In this document: in pieces, positions 9,292 to 18,469 of the stretch
Numbering within the stretch: position 1 is the first letter of the stretch
Layout: the number at the start of each line of letters is the position of its first letter
Assembly (NCBI RefSeq): GCF_000313935.1
Contig: NZ_AMSS01000061.1
Coordinates: 55,685 to 119,684, forward strand
Direction of reading: 5' to 3'
DNA length: 64,000 bases
From: Acinetobacter sp. WC-141
GTDB lineage: Bacteria; Pseudomonadota; Gammaproteobacteria; Pseudomonadales; Moraxellaceae
The notes under the pieces: generated by a model
The model's input: only the letters and a program-made list of their open reading frames with translations
Databases searched by the model: none
What the model was told of the DNA's origin: nothing
Position numbers and translations under genes: made by a program

Positions 9292-9316
9292 TTTTGTTAC
9301 GGCAAATGTAACAAAA
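9292..9316 (-). promoter_or_regulatory. perfect 9-bp inverted repeat in the glycine-zipper leader
   Basis: TTTTGTTAC-N7-GTAACAAAA lies about 39 bases before the start codon of the gene at 9253. It could be an operator or a hairpin in the 5' untranslated region. A degenerate version sits at a similar distance before the paralogue (around 8640-8665). Confidence 0.4.
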
Positions 9317-9330
9317 CACGTCTCTTAAAA

Positions 9331-9370
9331 TATGGAGAACCATCAATTCATTATTGTAGTTTAGTGTCTG
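9331..9370 (-). promoter_or_regulatory. upstream block shared by the two glycine-zipper genes (copy 2)
   Basis: TATGGAGAACC at 9331-9341 and TGTCTG at 9365-9370 repeat the pattern at 8677-8716 with identical spacing. It is likely promoter DNA carried along in the gene duplication. Confidence 0.4.
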
Positions 9371-9450
9371 GTTTGTATGTTTTCTATTAAAATAGAATAT
9401 TTAATACTCATATAGATAAACATGCGACTCATTTAATTTTAATGAGCTTA

Positions 9451-10353
9451 TTACTGGTGATCTGAACATAGAAAATTGATTAAAGCTCTGGTGGCAGAAG
9501 ACATATGTTTATGTTGTGCGTACAGTAAAGAAAAGGGACGTGTATGGCCGGCATAAGCCTCAAGTAAAGGTTGTAATTTTCCTTGTCGAATTTTTTCATT
9601 AACAATAAAGCTATAACTCTGACATATCCCTAATCCACTTTCGGCAAAAGAAACTACACCTAAAATATCTTCTTTTACCAAAATTCGATTTGTTGGTATC
9701 CATTGAATTTCTTCATCTGCATTTTTAAAAAACCAAGGGGTTATCTTGCCACTACTCGGTAATTCAAAAGCAATACATTGGTGATGATTTAATTCTTCTA
9801 GGTTTTTTGGAATACCCATACGTTTTAAATAGTGAGGTGAGGCAACGACTTGTAACGGGGCAAGTTCAAGCGGTCTGGCCACAAGCGAGCTATTCGGGAG
9901 ATGTCCTTGACGAATGGCTAAATCAAAGCCCTCAGCAATTAGATCGACATTTCGGTTAGAGATGCTGACCTCAATTTGAATGTCCGGATATTGCAAAAGA
10001 AATTTTTCTAATAAGGGTGGTAAGCGATAGTGTCCATAAGTTGTAGGAACGCTTAATTTGATTTTTCCAGAAATTTGTAGTTGTTCACCTTGAATCACAC
10101 GTTCTGCATGGTCAATTAACTGAAATGCATGTTGCATTTTTTCGTAATAAAGTTGACCTGCTTCCGTCAAACTTAGATGACGAGTCGTTCTTCTAAAGAA
10201 CTGGATACCTAATCTTTTCTCTAGCCGTGTAATTGTTCTACTAATAACTGAAGGGGTCGTGGACAAATAAATTGCAGCGGCACTAATAGAAAGCTTTTCA
10301 GCCACAATTAAAAACACTTCAACATCGGCAAGATGGTCAAATTGACGAGACAT
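9451..10353 (-). CDS. LysR-family transcriptional regulator
   Basis: The 300-residue protein has the LysR winged helix-turn-helix at residues 5-65 (SAAAIYLSTTPSVISRTITRLEKRLG) and a LysR substrate-binding domain from about residue 90. It belongs to the CrgA-like group that often controls a neighbouring, divergently read gene. Here the divergent neighbour, 116 bases away, is the exported DJ-1/PfpI protein, which is the most likely target. The inducer cannot be read from the sequence. Confidence 0.92.
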   Translation of the reverse strand: MSRQFDHLADVEVFLIVAEKLSISAAAIYLSTTPSVISRTITRLEKRLGIQFFRRTTRHLSLTEAGQLYYEKMQHAFQLIDHAERVIQGEQLQISGKIKLSVPTTYGHYRLPPLLEKFLLQYPDIQIEVSISNRNVDLIAEGFDLAIRQGHLPNSSLVARPLELAPLQVVASPHYLKRMGIPKNLEELNHHQCIAFELPSSGKITPWFFKNADEEIQWIPTNRILVKEDILGVVSFAESGLGICQSYSFIVNEKIRQGKLQPLLEAYAGHTRPFSLLYAQHKHMSSATRALINFLCSDHQ

Positions 10354-10469
10354 TTTGTCCTCAAACGCAAAAAAGATTTGTAAATGTGGTTGTTTTTCTA
10401 CCTTACTGGCAAAAATAGAATATATCCATCCCAGTTATAAATCCAGCACAAGGCTGGAATGAAGGTCGA

Positions 10470-11312
10470 ATGATGAAAACACTCAATAAAATAATGCTTG
10501 CAGTGATTGCAACTTCAGCAGCATTAAGTGCAAATGCCGCTCATGTATTAGTTGTATTATCTGATGAAGGGCAGCTAGAGCTAAAAAATGGTCATATTTT
10601 TAAAACAGGCTTTTATTTAAATGAGTTGATGCAGCCTACAAAAATACTTTTAGATGCAGGGCACACAGTAACTTTCGCTACACCAAAAGGGAAAGCGCCA
10701 ACATTAGATGAGTCATCAAATAGTGCGATGTACTTTAATCAAGATGAAAAAGCATTAAAGCAATATGCAGGTTTATTGCACGATCTAAAGTTAACGTCTG
10801 CGCAAGATTCTCCAGTTTTGAGTCTATCTCGTATTGAGCAAATTGGTATTGATCAGTTTGATGCTATTTATATTCCAGGCGGACATGCGCCTATGCAAGA
10901 TCTTTTAAAAGATAAACAGCTTGGAAACGTTCTGACTGCTTTTCATAAAGCTGGAAAGCCTACAGCACTGGTTTGTCATGGCCCTATAGCTTTGATGTCA
11001 ACATTACCGAATGCTTCGGAAGTCGTTAAGCAACTTGAGCAAGGCAAACCTGTAAAAACTGGTGAGTGGATTTATAAAAATTATCGGATGACTGTGATTA
11101 GTAATCAAGAAGAAGAGCAAGCGAAGGCTTTATTAAAAGGTGGTGAAATGAAGTTCTATCCCCAAACGGCTTTACAGTCAATTGGAGGTAAATATCAAAG
11201 TAATACGAATGCTTGGTCTCCAAATGTAGTAGTGGATCGTGAACTGATTACAGGGCAAAATCCAGCCTCAGCCATTCTTGTTGGTAAAGCATTATTAGAA
11301 AAATTAAAGTAA
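10470..11312 (+). CDS. exported DJ-1/PfpI (class I glutamine amidotransferase-like) protein
   Basis: The 280-residue protein belongs to the DJ-1/PfpI superfamily, which includes Hsp31-like chaperones and glyoxalases. The nucleophile elbow VCHGP places the reactive Cys at residue 169 with His 170 next to it, and the upstream IPGGHAPM loop is typical of the Hsp31-like branch. Unusually, it starts with a clear signal peptide ending ANA near residue 23, so the protein should work in the periplasm. It is read divergently from a LysR regulator. An ATG codon precedes and follows position 10470-10473; GAAGG upstream suits either. Confidence 0.85.
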   Translation: MMKTLNKIMLAVIATSAALSANAAHVLVVLSDEGQLELKNGHIFKTGFYLNELMQPTKILLDAGHTVTFATPKGKAPTLDESSNSAMYFNQDEKALKQYAGLLHDLKLTSAQDSPVLSLSRIEQIGIDQFDAIYIPGGHAPMQDLLKDKQLGNVLTAFHKAGKPTALVCHGPIALMSTLPNASEVVKQLEQGKPVKTGEWIYKNYRMTVISNQEEEQAKALLKGGEMKFYPQTALQSIGGKYQSNTNAWSPNVVVDRELITGQNPASAILVGKALLEKLK

Positions 11313-11605
11313 ATAGTAAGGGTAAAGAGGTTTTATGAATAAAGCCTCTATTACCAGTTGAGTGAAAAAGGTGACGTATTATTTCCTCTAGAAGAAGCTA
11401 AATTATAGGGGAGTAAATAAATCTCATCTGAAAATCATTATATTTATAAGTGGCTAGCTACAGTGAAAGTTGATGAATTGGCTGATTATATATGTCATTT
11501 AAGCGGCATAATCTGTAAACTATGCGCTATTTTTACGATTTTGCTTATCTTCTATATTTACATAGCATTCGATAAGCTTTTTGGACTTTTGAGATATTTC
11601 CTTTT

Positions 11606-12694
11606 ATGAAAGCGTCACTCCGTTTACGACTTGATCAACTCTGTGATCGACATGAAGAACTTACCGCGTTGCTTGCAGATGTGGAAGTCATCTCCGATAA
11701 CAAACGTTTCCGTAAATTGTCTCGCGAACATAGTGATTTATCTGAAATTACCGAAGTTTGGGGCAAATACCGTCAAGCAGAAGAAGATATTGAAACTGCT
11801 GAAATGATGAAGTCAGACCCTGACTTTAAAGATATGGCAGAAGAAGAAATTCAAGCAAATAAAGATTTGCTTGTAGAGTTAGAAAGCCAGCTCAATATTT
11901 TGATGATTCCAAAAGATCCAAATGACTCTAATGCAGCTTATTTAGAAATTCGCGCCGGAACTGGTGGTGATGAGGCTGCAATTTTCTCTGGTGACTTATT
12001 TCGCATGTACAGTAAATATGCCGAGACACAAAATTGGCGTATAGAAGTGCTTTCTGAAAATGAAGGTGAACATGGTGGCTTTAAAGAGGTCATTTGCCGT
12101 GTAGATGGCGATGGCGTTTATGGTCGCTTGAAGTTTGAAAGTGGTGCGCATCGTGTGCAACGTGTTCCAGCAACTGAATCACAAGGTCGTGTTCATACTT
12201 CAGCGTGTACAGTTGCAATCTTGCCTGAAATTGATGTTGATACTAACGTTGAAATTAATCCGGCAGATTTACGTATTGATACTTACCGTGCGTCAGGTGC
12301 GGGTGGTCAGCACATTAACAAAACCGATTCGGCCGTGCGTATTACCCACATTCCAACAGGTACAGTAGTTGAGTGCCAAGAAGAACGTTCACAGCATAAA
12401 AACAAAGCCAAAGCGATGGCCTTGTTAGTATCACGTTTAGAAAATGCAAAACGTGCGGCAGCCGATGCAGCGACTTCTGAAATGCGCCGTGATTTAGTGG
12501 GTTCTGGTGACCGTTCTGAACGTATCCGTACTTATAACTACCCACAAGGGCGTATGACGGACCATCGTATTAACCTCACTTTATATAAGTTAGACGCGAT
12601 TATGGAAGGTGATTTAACTGAACTACTTGATAGCTTACATCGTGAATATCAGGCAGATCAGCTTGCGATGCTTGCACAGGAAAATGGCGGCTAA
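11606..12694 (+). CDS. prfA: peptide chain release factor 1
   Basis: RF1 reads UAG and UAA stop codons and triggers release of the finished peptide. The 362-residue protein carries the catalytic GGQ in [19 protein letters not shown] (near residue 233) and the RF1-type PAT codon-recognition tripeptide region ([14 protein letters not shown]). Length is normal. The last base of its stop is the first base of prmC, the methylase that modifies the GGQ glutamine, so the two are almost certainly cotranslated. Confidence 0.98.
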   Translation: MKASLRLRLDQLCDRHEELTALLADVEVISDNKRFRKLSREHSDLSEITEVWGKYRQAEEDIETAEMMKSDPDFKDMAEEEIQANKDLLVELESQLNILMIPKDPNDSNAAYLEIRAGTGGDEAAIFSGDLFRMYSKYAETQNWRIEVLSENEGEHGGFKEVICRVDGDGVYGRLKFESGAHRVQRVPATESQGRVHTSACTVAILPEIDVDTNVEINPADLRIDTYRASGAGGQHINKTDSAVRITHIPTGTVVECQEERSQHKNKAKAMALLVSRLENAKRAAADAATSEMRRDLVGSGDRSERIRTYNYPQGRMTDHRINLTLYKLDAIMEGDLTELLDSLHREYQADQLAMLAQENGG

Positions 12695-13509
12695 TGAATA
12701 TTGCTCAAGCGCTTGCAATTCGTGGTGAGCCTGACAGTTATGAACGGCAAGAAAATGCTTGGTTGCTTGAGCATTTTCTAAAAATCAATTCGCTTGAATT
12801 AAAGTTTAGACTTGAGCAAGAGTTAACAGCCCAACAAGAGCAAGACTATGTAGCTGGTCTTGAACGTATCCAAAAAGGTGAGCCTTTAGCTTATGTAACG
12901 GGTTCACAACCATTTTGGACGCTCGATTTAAAAGTAACATCTGATACTTTAGTGCCACGTCCGGATACTGAAATTTTAGTTGAAACCGTTTTAAATCTAA
13001 ATTTGCCAAATACTGCAAATATTGTTGATTTGGGAACGGGGACAGGTGCAATTGCGCTTGCGTTAGCGAGTGAGCGTCCAGATTGGTTCGTCACAGCAAC
13101 TGATATTTATGCGCCTACTTTAGAAGTCGCAAAAGAAAATGCCCTAGCTCATAATTTGCAACGTGTAAAATTCGCTTGCGGCGCTTGGTTTGAAGCACTA
13201 GAGCCACAAAAATTTGATTTAATTGTTTCTAATCCGCCGTACATTGACCCAGAAGATGAACACATGCAAGCTTTGGCAACAGAACCACGCCGTGCATTGG
13301 TTGCAGATCGTCAGGGACTGGCTGATATTGAAATTATTATTGCTCAAGGGAAAAACTGGTTAAAACCACAAGGCTGGATTGCACTTGAACACGGTTATGA
13401 TCAGGGGCAAGCTGTTCGAAATATATTTGCTGAGCATGGTTTTAGTGAGATTAAAACCATTCAAGATTACGGCCAAAATGATCGAGTCACTTTGGCATGC
13501 TGGATTTAA
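12694..13509 (+). CDS. prmC: PrmC, release factor glutamine N5-methyltransferase
   Basis: PrmC methylates the glutamine of the GGQ motif in RF1 and RF2. The 271-residue protein has an N-terminal helical substrate domain and a Rossmann methyltransferase domain with the SAM motif VDLGTGTGAIALALA (near residue 112) and the NPPY motif (near residue 180). It overlaps the prfA stop. It converges with the permease gene at 13512, with only two bases between the stop codons and no room for a separate terminator. Confidence 0.97.
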   Translation: MNIAQALAIRGEPDSYERQENAWLLEHFLKINSLELKFRLEQELTAQQEQDYVAGLERIQKGEPLAYVTGSQPFWTLDLKVTSDTLVPRPDTEILVETVLNLNLPNTANIVDLGTGTGAIALALASERPDWFVTATDIYAPTLEVAKENALAHNLQRVKFACGAWFEALEPQKFDLIVSNPPYIDPEDEHMQALATEPRRALVADRQGLADIEIIIAQGKNWLKPQGWIALEHGYDQGQAVRNIFAEHGFSEIKTIQDYGQNDRVTLACWI

Positions 13510-13511
13510 GG

Positions 13512-14351
13512 CTATTTTGAGTGCGTATCGCGCCAGCGTAGGAACCAGTTTTCTAAGAGCTTCATTAAGCCATCGGTCACTTTACCCAAGAGAGCCAATA
13601 AAATAATTGCAATGATAACAATATCAGGTCGAGAAGTTTCTCGGCCATCACTAAGTAAATAGCCAATCCCTTGAGTAGCTGCAATCAGTTCAGCTGCAAT
13701 CATAAACATCCAAGATAAGCTTAAGCTGTTACGTAAACCAGTTAAAATTCCCGGAGATGCTGCCGGTAAAATGATAGATACAATCCGCTGAAAAGCATTA
13801 AGCCGATAAACTTTTCCAACCTCAATAAGCTTTCTATCTACATTATGAATTGCTGCAACTGTATTGGTGTAAGTTGGAAAAAATGCTCCAATTGCAATTA
13901 ATGTAATTTTAGAACCTTCATCAATTCCTAACCAAAGCAGTAATAATGGAATCCATGCAAGACTTGGAATTGATTTAATTGCTGAAAAAGTTGGTTCCAA
14001 ATAAGCTTCGGCTTCTTTACTTAATCCAACCCAAATCGCAAAAAATAACCCTAAACCACTCCCTATAATGAAACCTACTAAAACACGCCATGTACTAATA
14101 TAAATATGGGCAAACAGGTCACTATGAGCTAAATCTAAAAAAGATTGCCATAAGCTGCTAGGTGCGGGGAGTAAATAAGCATCGACATAACCATTCCTGA
14201 CTAAAAACTCACAAGTCGCTAAAAAGATGAATGGAATGAGTAGCGCTTTAAACCACCGTGTAAATTTATTGTTTAGATGCTTTTTCTGCGATTTTAAAGC
14301 CTGCTGAGCTAAGAAATGATTTAGCTCAGCTTTGTTAAATGAATCACTCAT
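13512..14351 (-). CDS. ABC transporter permease, sulfonate/nitrate/taurine type
   Basis: The 279-residue protein is a BPD_transp_1 permease with about six membrane segments. The EAA-like loop (about residue 180) matches the SsuC/TauC family. It lies three bases downstream of the substrate-binding protein gene and is read with it. No ATP-binding subunit is encoded here: the next gene downstream is prmC on the other strand. The importer must borrow an ATPase from elsewhere or be non-functional. Substrate is probably an alkanesulfonate or similar compound, judged only by family. Confidence 0.9.
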   Translation of the reverse strand: MSDSFNKAELNHFLAQQALKSQKKHLNNKFTRWFKALLIPFIFLATCEFLVRNGYVDAYLLPAPSSLWQSFLDLAHSDLFAHIYISTWRVLVGFIIGSGLGLFFAIWVGLSKEAEAYLEPTFSAIKSIPSLAWIPLLLLWLGIDEGSKITLIAIGAFFPTYTNTVAAIHNVDRKLIEVGKVYRLNAFQRIVSIILPAASPGILTGLRNSLSLSWMFMIAAELIAATQGIGYLLSDGRETSRPDIVIIAIILLALLGKVTDGLMKLLENWFLRWRDTHSK

Positions 14352-14354
14352 ATA

Positions 14355-15332
14355 CTACTTCTTCACGACTTTTTGAGCAAAACGTGGGTCTAATAACTGA
14401 TCAACCACTTGGTTGACATTGGTACCTTTTCTGACCAAGTCTTCTTCTGTCAAAATTTTTCCAGAACGTTTTAGGGCTTGTGCTTGAGTTGCCGATGGAA
14501 TGCTTTGATCAAAGTTGGTTCTGCTCAGTTGTAGTTTAGCTACAGGTAGAGGAAGCTTTGATTCTTGCGCTAAAAGTGCTGCCACTTTATCTGGATTGGC
14601 TTTTGCCCATTTTCGAGCTTGTTCGTAGGCTTTAATAACGGCTTCTACCGCTTCAGGACTTTGTTTTGCAAAATCTTCTTTAACACTCAGTACGCTATAG
14701 CTATTAAATCCAACATTACGATAAAGCAGTTTTGCACCTGATTGAATTTGAGCTGAAGCCATTAATGGGTCAAGCCCCGCCCAAGCATCTACTTGGCCGC
14801 GTTCTAATGCAGTTTTTCCGTCTGGATGTTGTAAATGTACCAGCTGTACATCACGCTTACTTAAGCCGACTGTATCTAGTGCCTGTAGAGTAAATAAGAA
14901 AGGATCTGTTCCTTTAGTTGCTGCAATTTTCTTACCTTTTAAGTCTTTTAAACTTTTAATGGGTGAGTTTTTTGCGACAACAAGCGCGGTCCATTCCGGT
15001 TGGCTTTGTACATAAACGGTTTTAATTGGACTACCATTCGCTCGGCTTAATACAGCGGCTAAGCCAGCAGTAGATGCAAAATCGACACTGTTACTGTTAA
15101 GGTATTCTAATGAGCGGTTACTACCTTGACTAAAAACCCATTTAATTTGAGTATTTGGTAGAGCCTTCTCAAGAAGTTTTTGATCTTTTACGACTAAGCT
15201 GGTTGGTGCGTAGTAAGCATAATCAAGTTTAAGTGTGGTCGGAACTGCTGCAAAAGCAGATGAAGAAAATACAAACCCCAATGTTGATGCCAACAAAGTC
15301 TTTGATAAAGAAAATTTTGATTTTAAAGACAT
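14355..15332 (-). CDS. ABC transporter substrate-binding protein, aliphatic sulfonate (SsuA-like)
   Basis: The 325-residue protein has a signal peptide (ending AFA, residue about 29) and the SsuA/TauA-type periplasmic binding fold: a first lobe with the DYAYYAPTSLVVKDQKLLEK opening, then VDFASTAGLAAV and the conserved KSLKDLKGKKIAATKGT block. It should capture an organosulfur compound such as an alkanesulfonate for the adjacent permease. No sulfonate monooxygenase gene lies beside it; the luciferase-like gene at 6946 is too far away to be tied to it. Confidence 0.88.
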   Translation of the reverse strand: MSLKSKFSLSKTLLASTLGFVFSSSAFAAVPTTLKLDYAYYAPTSLVVKDQKLLEKALPNTQIKWVFSQGSNRSLEYLNSNSVDFASTAGLAAVLSRANGSPIKTVYVQSQPEWTALVVAKNSPIKSLKDLKGKKIAATKGTDPFLFTLQALDTVGLSKRDVQLVHLQHPDGKTALERGQVDAWAGLDPLMASAQIQSGAKLLYRNVGFNSYSVLSVKEDFAKQSPEAVEAVIKAYEQARKWAKANPDKVAALLAQESKLPLPVAKLQLSRTNFDQSIPSATQAQALKRSGKILTEEDLVRKGTNVNQVVDQLLDPRFAQKVVKK

Positions 15333-15574
15333 GATAAAAATAGAACCGGAATAAAATAATAGAGCATCCTTACACGGGTTTGATGCTCTACAAACGTAGT
15401 TATTTTGATTTATAAATCAGATTGAAAGATAAAAGTTTGGATAAAATTATAAAACACTGTTTTTATGAATATTATTAAGCTTTAAATGATACATTTATCT
15501 GAAATATTGAATTTAAAATACATAAATATCATAAGCTTAATCTCTAACGCCTTAAGCTTCATTCGATGTATATG

Positions 15575-16603
15575 TTATTGCTTGTGTCCAGTTAAATTAT
15601 CACGATATGCACCAGGGCTAACGCCAGTCCATTTTTTAAAGGCACGGTGAAATGCACTTGAGTCATGGAAACTTAGATCTTCACTAATATCTTGAATTGA
15701 GTCATTCGTTTTACTTAAACGTTCAACCGCAATATCACAGCGGATTTCATTTTTAATTTGTTGGTAACTGACACCTTCATGTTTTAGTCGCCGTTGAACT
15801 GTAGCTTCTGAAATACTGAGCTGTTGTGCTACATCTTTGAGCTCGGGCCATTGTGCAGGATGAAGTTTTAATAAATGACGACGAATAAGAAGACTCAATG
15901 CATTTTCATTTTTAAAGCGGACTAAAAGATTTTGTGGGGTTTGCCCTAAGAAATCATACAGCGCTTTTTTATCTTTCTTGATTTTAATATTTAAGTAGTG
16001 AGCATCGAATTCAACTCGATTGATCTCGGCATTAAATTGAATGTCTTCACAAAAGCGTACCAGATAATCCTGAATATCTTGGGGTTTAGGACAGCGTACT
16101 GATATATTGTTTAAACCAATTCGCTGGTCTACTAACCAACACATCAGCCCATGTACTAACATTAAAAAGGTCGCGTAGGTAAACATGCGTTTAGCTTGTT
16201 CACGATCATGAATCACTAAATAAGCTTTTTCTTGATCTCGAATTAATTCGCCACGTATATCATCAAAAACAAAGTTAAAAAACTTCAAAATATCGTAGAG
16301 GGCCTTTTCTAAAGTTTCGGCCGTACTGACAAGTTTAGTCAGTAATTTATAGCTACCTCGTCGCATGGGATGGCTATCCATACCAAAAAACTCATCGTTC
16401 ATGGCGTTGGCAAGTTCTATCCATAATTGAGCATATGTCGTGACTCGCACACGGGCCTTTGGAGACAGTAGCAATTCTGTCGGAATACCTGCTTTATTTA
16501 GAATTATTTGTGTATTTAACCCTTTGGCATAAGCCGCACTGAGCGCTTCATGTACCAGTGAAATCGAAATTGTGCCTTTACTTAAAGAAGATTGGACAAC
16601 CAT
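15575..16603 (-). CDS. AraC-family transcriptional regulator
   Basis: The 342-residue protein has an N-terminal Arabinose_bd-like sensing domain (the type found in OruR-like regulators) and two C-terminal AraC helix-turn-helix motifs. These lie around residues 255-340 and are seen in VAQQLSISEATVQRRLKHEG and the FHDSSAFHRAFKKWTG signature. It is divergent from the short-chain dehydrogenase at 16773 with 169 bases between, so it probably controls that gene. The effector is unknown; relatives sense amino acids or fatty-acid-derived compounds. Confidence 0.92.
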   Translation of the reverse strand: MVVQSSLSKGTISISLVHEALSAAYAKGLNTQIILNKAGIPTELLLSPKARVRVTTYAQLWIELANAMNDEFFGMDSHPMRRGSYKLLTKLVSTAETLEKALYDILKFFNFVFDDIRGELIRDQEKAYLVIHDREQAKRMFTYATFLMLVHGLMCWLVDQRIGLNNISVRCPKPQDIQDYLVRFCEDIQFNAEINRVEFDAHYLNIKIKKDKKALYDFLGQTPQNLLVRFKNENALSLLIRRHLLKLHPAQWPELKDVAQQLSISEATVQRRLKHEGVSYQQIKNEIRCDIAVERLSKTNDSIQDISEDLSFHDSSAFHRAFKKWTGVSPGAYRDNLTGHKQ

Positions 16604-16772
16604 GTCAAAGACTCATATTTTCTTCATATATTTCAATTGAAGTATTTCATATTTAAAATTTGGATTGATCAAAAGCTGCAAACATTTTGAGGCTTTTTGA
16701 AATTGTATCGGAAAACAACAACTTTTACTCTCACTACTAAGTTTAAAGAACATTTCTATAGGACATTCCATA

Positions 16773-17543
16773 ATGAAAATTCAAGGGAAACATTTCGTAA
16801 TTACGGGTGGTGGCTCTGGTTTAGGAGCTGCAACAGCTGAATACTTGGTACAACAAGGTGCTTCAGTCACATTGGTAGACATGAATGTAGAAGCAGGCGA
16901 GCAACAAGCGCAACAATTAGGACCAAAGGCTGACTTCATAAAACTTGATGTAACCGATGAAGCTGCTGCGGAACAGTTCTTTAAGGATGTTTTGGTAAAA
17001 CATGGCAGTTTGCATGGATTAGTTAACTGTGCGGGTATTGGGCCTTCTGCAAAAGTGGTTGGCCGTGACGGAGTACATGATTTAGGGCTATTTTCAAAAA
17101 CGCTGCAAATTAATGTCACAGGTACATTTAATATGCTACGTTTTGCAGCGGATGCGATGAGTAAAAACACGGTCGAAGCAGGTGAAGAGGACCGTGGAGT
17201 AATTGTGAATACCGCATCTGTTGCAGCATTTGATGGCCAAATTGGTCAAGCAGCTTATTCAGCATCTAAAGGTGCTATTGTTGCGATGACTTTACCGATT
17301 GCACGTGAGCTTGCACGACATGCCATTCGTATTATGACCATTGCACCGGGAATTATGGAAACCCCAATGCTTAAGGGGATGCCACAAAATGTACAGGATG
17401 CTTTGGGACAAATGGTGCCGTATCCGTCTCGTTTAGGAAAACCAGAAGAATTCGCTCGTTTGGTGGCACATATTGCTGAAAACTCTTACTTAAATGGTGA
17501 AGTCATTCGTCTAGATGGTGCAATTCGTATGGCAGCAAAATAA
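16773..17543 (+). CDS. short-chain dehydrogenase, 3-hydroxyacyl-CoA dehydrogenase type 2-like
   Basis: The 256-residue protein is a classical SDR with the NAD-binding TGGGSGLGAATA motif at residues 11-22, the NCAG motif near residue 88, a catalytic Ser near 149, and the YxxxK pair at Tyr 162 and Lys 166. Overall it is closest to the HSD10/type 2 3-hydroxyacyl-CoA dehydrogenases, which oxidise 2-methyl-3-hydroxybutyryl-CoA and similar esters with NAD. No thiolase or acyl-CoA dehydrogenase lies beside it. A bidirectional hairpin follows at 17623. Confidence 0.9.
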   Translation: MKIQGKHFVITGGGSGLGAATAEYLVQQGASVTLVDMNVEAGEQQAQQLGPKADFIKLDVTDEAAAEQFFKDVLVKHGSLHGLVNCAGIGPSAKVVGRDGVHDLGLFSKTLQINVTGTFNMLRFAADAMSKNTVEAGEEDRGVIVNTASVAAFDGQIGQAAYSASKGAIVAMTLPIARELARHAIRIMTIAPGIMETPMLKGMPQNVQDALGQMVPYPSRLGKPEEFARLVAHIAENSYLNGEVIRLDGAIRMAAK

Positions 17544-17622
17544 TAAGAATTTTAAATGATTGCTCGCGAAGTAACCCAAGTTTAAGTATGAGATTTTTAA
17601 AAAATGTCGTTAACTGCAAAAA

Positions 17623-17647
17623 ACCGCAATTGTTATGCGGTCTTTTG
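17623..17647. terminator. terminator between convergent genes
   Basis: The stem ACCGCA / TGCGGT with a 7-base loop has TCTTTT after it on the plus strand and a run of T after it on the minus strand. It lies between the dehydrogenase gene and the converging flavin reductase gene. Confidence 0.6.
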
Positions 17648-17721
17648 CCATTGAGCAATTTTCTAGTTTGAATTCGATTCGATGAAATTCAGAAAGTTAA
17701 GTAAAGCCAGTTTTTTGTTGA

Positions 17722-18300
17722 TTAAAGCTGAGCTTTGACTTCTTCACCAATTAAATAAAAGGTTCCTCCAGCAATATAATGCAAGCTTCGAAGTTCTTTC
17801 GGTGCATCTTGAAAATGCCAGTGCCCATCTCTAAAGACGCGGCTATCTGCCCATGCACCTACAACGGAACCAATAAATAAATCATGAGCAGATTGATTAT
17901 GCGGCTCAGGAATAAGTTTACAGACAAGCCATGCAATGCAACCTGATACAAGGGGGCTAGGAAGACCTTGTTGATAAAATAGTTCAACACCACAATGCTC
18001 AAGTTTTTGTGGATCATCTAGCTTACTAATGGTTCCAAGTTGATGAGTCAGATCGAGCTGTGCATAGCAGGGAACTTGTAGGGTGAAATAACCACTTTGT
18101 TCCACAAGTTGACGCGTTTTAGTACTTTTGTCGAGAACAACAGTTACTTTGGCAGGGGTGAGCTCTAAGGCACATGCCCAAGCGGCAGCCATTACATTGC
18201 GGTCATCACCATGTTGCGCAGAAACAAGGACAGTTGGACCATGATTTAACAAACGATAAGCGTTTTCTAACTCTACAGGTGCAATATATGATTGCGTCAT
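17722..18300 (-). CDS. flavin reductase-like FMN-binding protein
   Basis: The 192-residue protein has the FMN-binding split-barrel pattern of the flavin reductase-like family, with the early NVMAAAWACALELTPAKVTV block and a TRQLVEQSGYFTLQVP segment. Members either reduce free flavin for monooxygenases or bind FMN in a less defined redox role. It is alone on the minus strand. A link to the luciferase-like enzyme 10 kb away is possible but not supported by position. Confidence 0.85.
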   Translation of the reverse strand: MTQSYIAPVELENAYRLLNHGPTVLVSAQHGDDRNVMAAAWACALELTPAKVTVVLDKSTKTRQLVEQSGYFTLQVPCYAQLDLTHQLGTISKLDDPQKLEHCGVELFYQQGLPSPLVSGCIAWLVCKLIPEPHNQSAHDLFIGSVVGAWADSRVFRDGHWHFQDAPKELRSLHYIAGGTFYLIGEEVKAQL

Positions 18301-18469
18301 ATTTAGCCTAAGTAATAAAGAAAATAGATATTTCTATTCTTGCAGAAAGCTTGAGAGAAGTAATGTGATACGGTAATAACCGAATAAAAAAGTTGTTTCC
18401 ATTTTATAGCTTTCATAATGACTAACTTAATCATAAAATCATTTAGCTTCTAAGTGAAAGGATTAACGC

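Noticed and set aside
11325..11360. Hairpin AGAGGTTTTAT / ATAAAGCCTCT after the DJ-1/PfpI gene
   Set aside because: The stem has a mismatch or wobble and no T-run follows, so I did not list it as a terminator; the rest of 11313-11605 shows no gene.
13512..15332. Luciferase-like enzyme at 6946 as an alkanesulfonate monooxygenase for the sulfonate-type importer
   Set aside because: The enzyme belongs to the single-subunit MsnO8/YhbW-like branch rather than SsuD, and it is not near the importer.
17722..18300. Flavin reductase as partner of the luciferase-like monooxygenase at 6946
   Set aside because: The genes are 10 kb apart with separate transcription units, and the pairing rests on enzyme class only.
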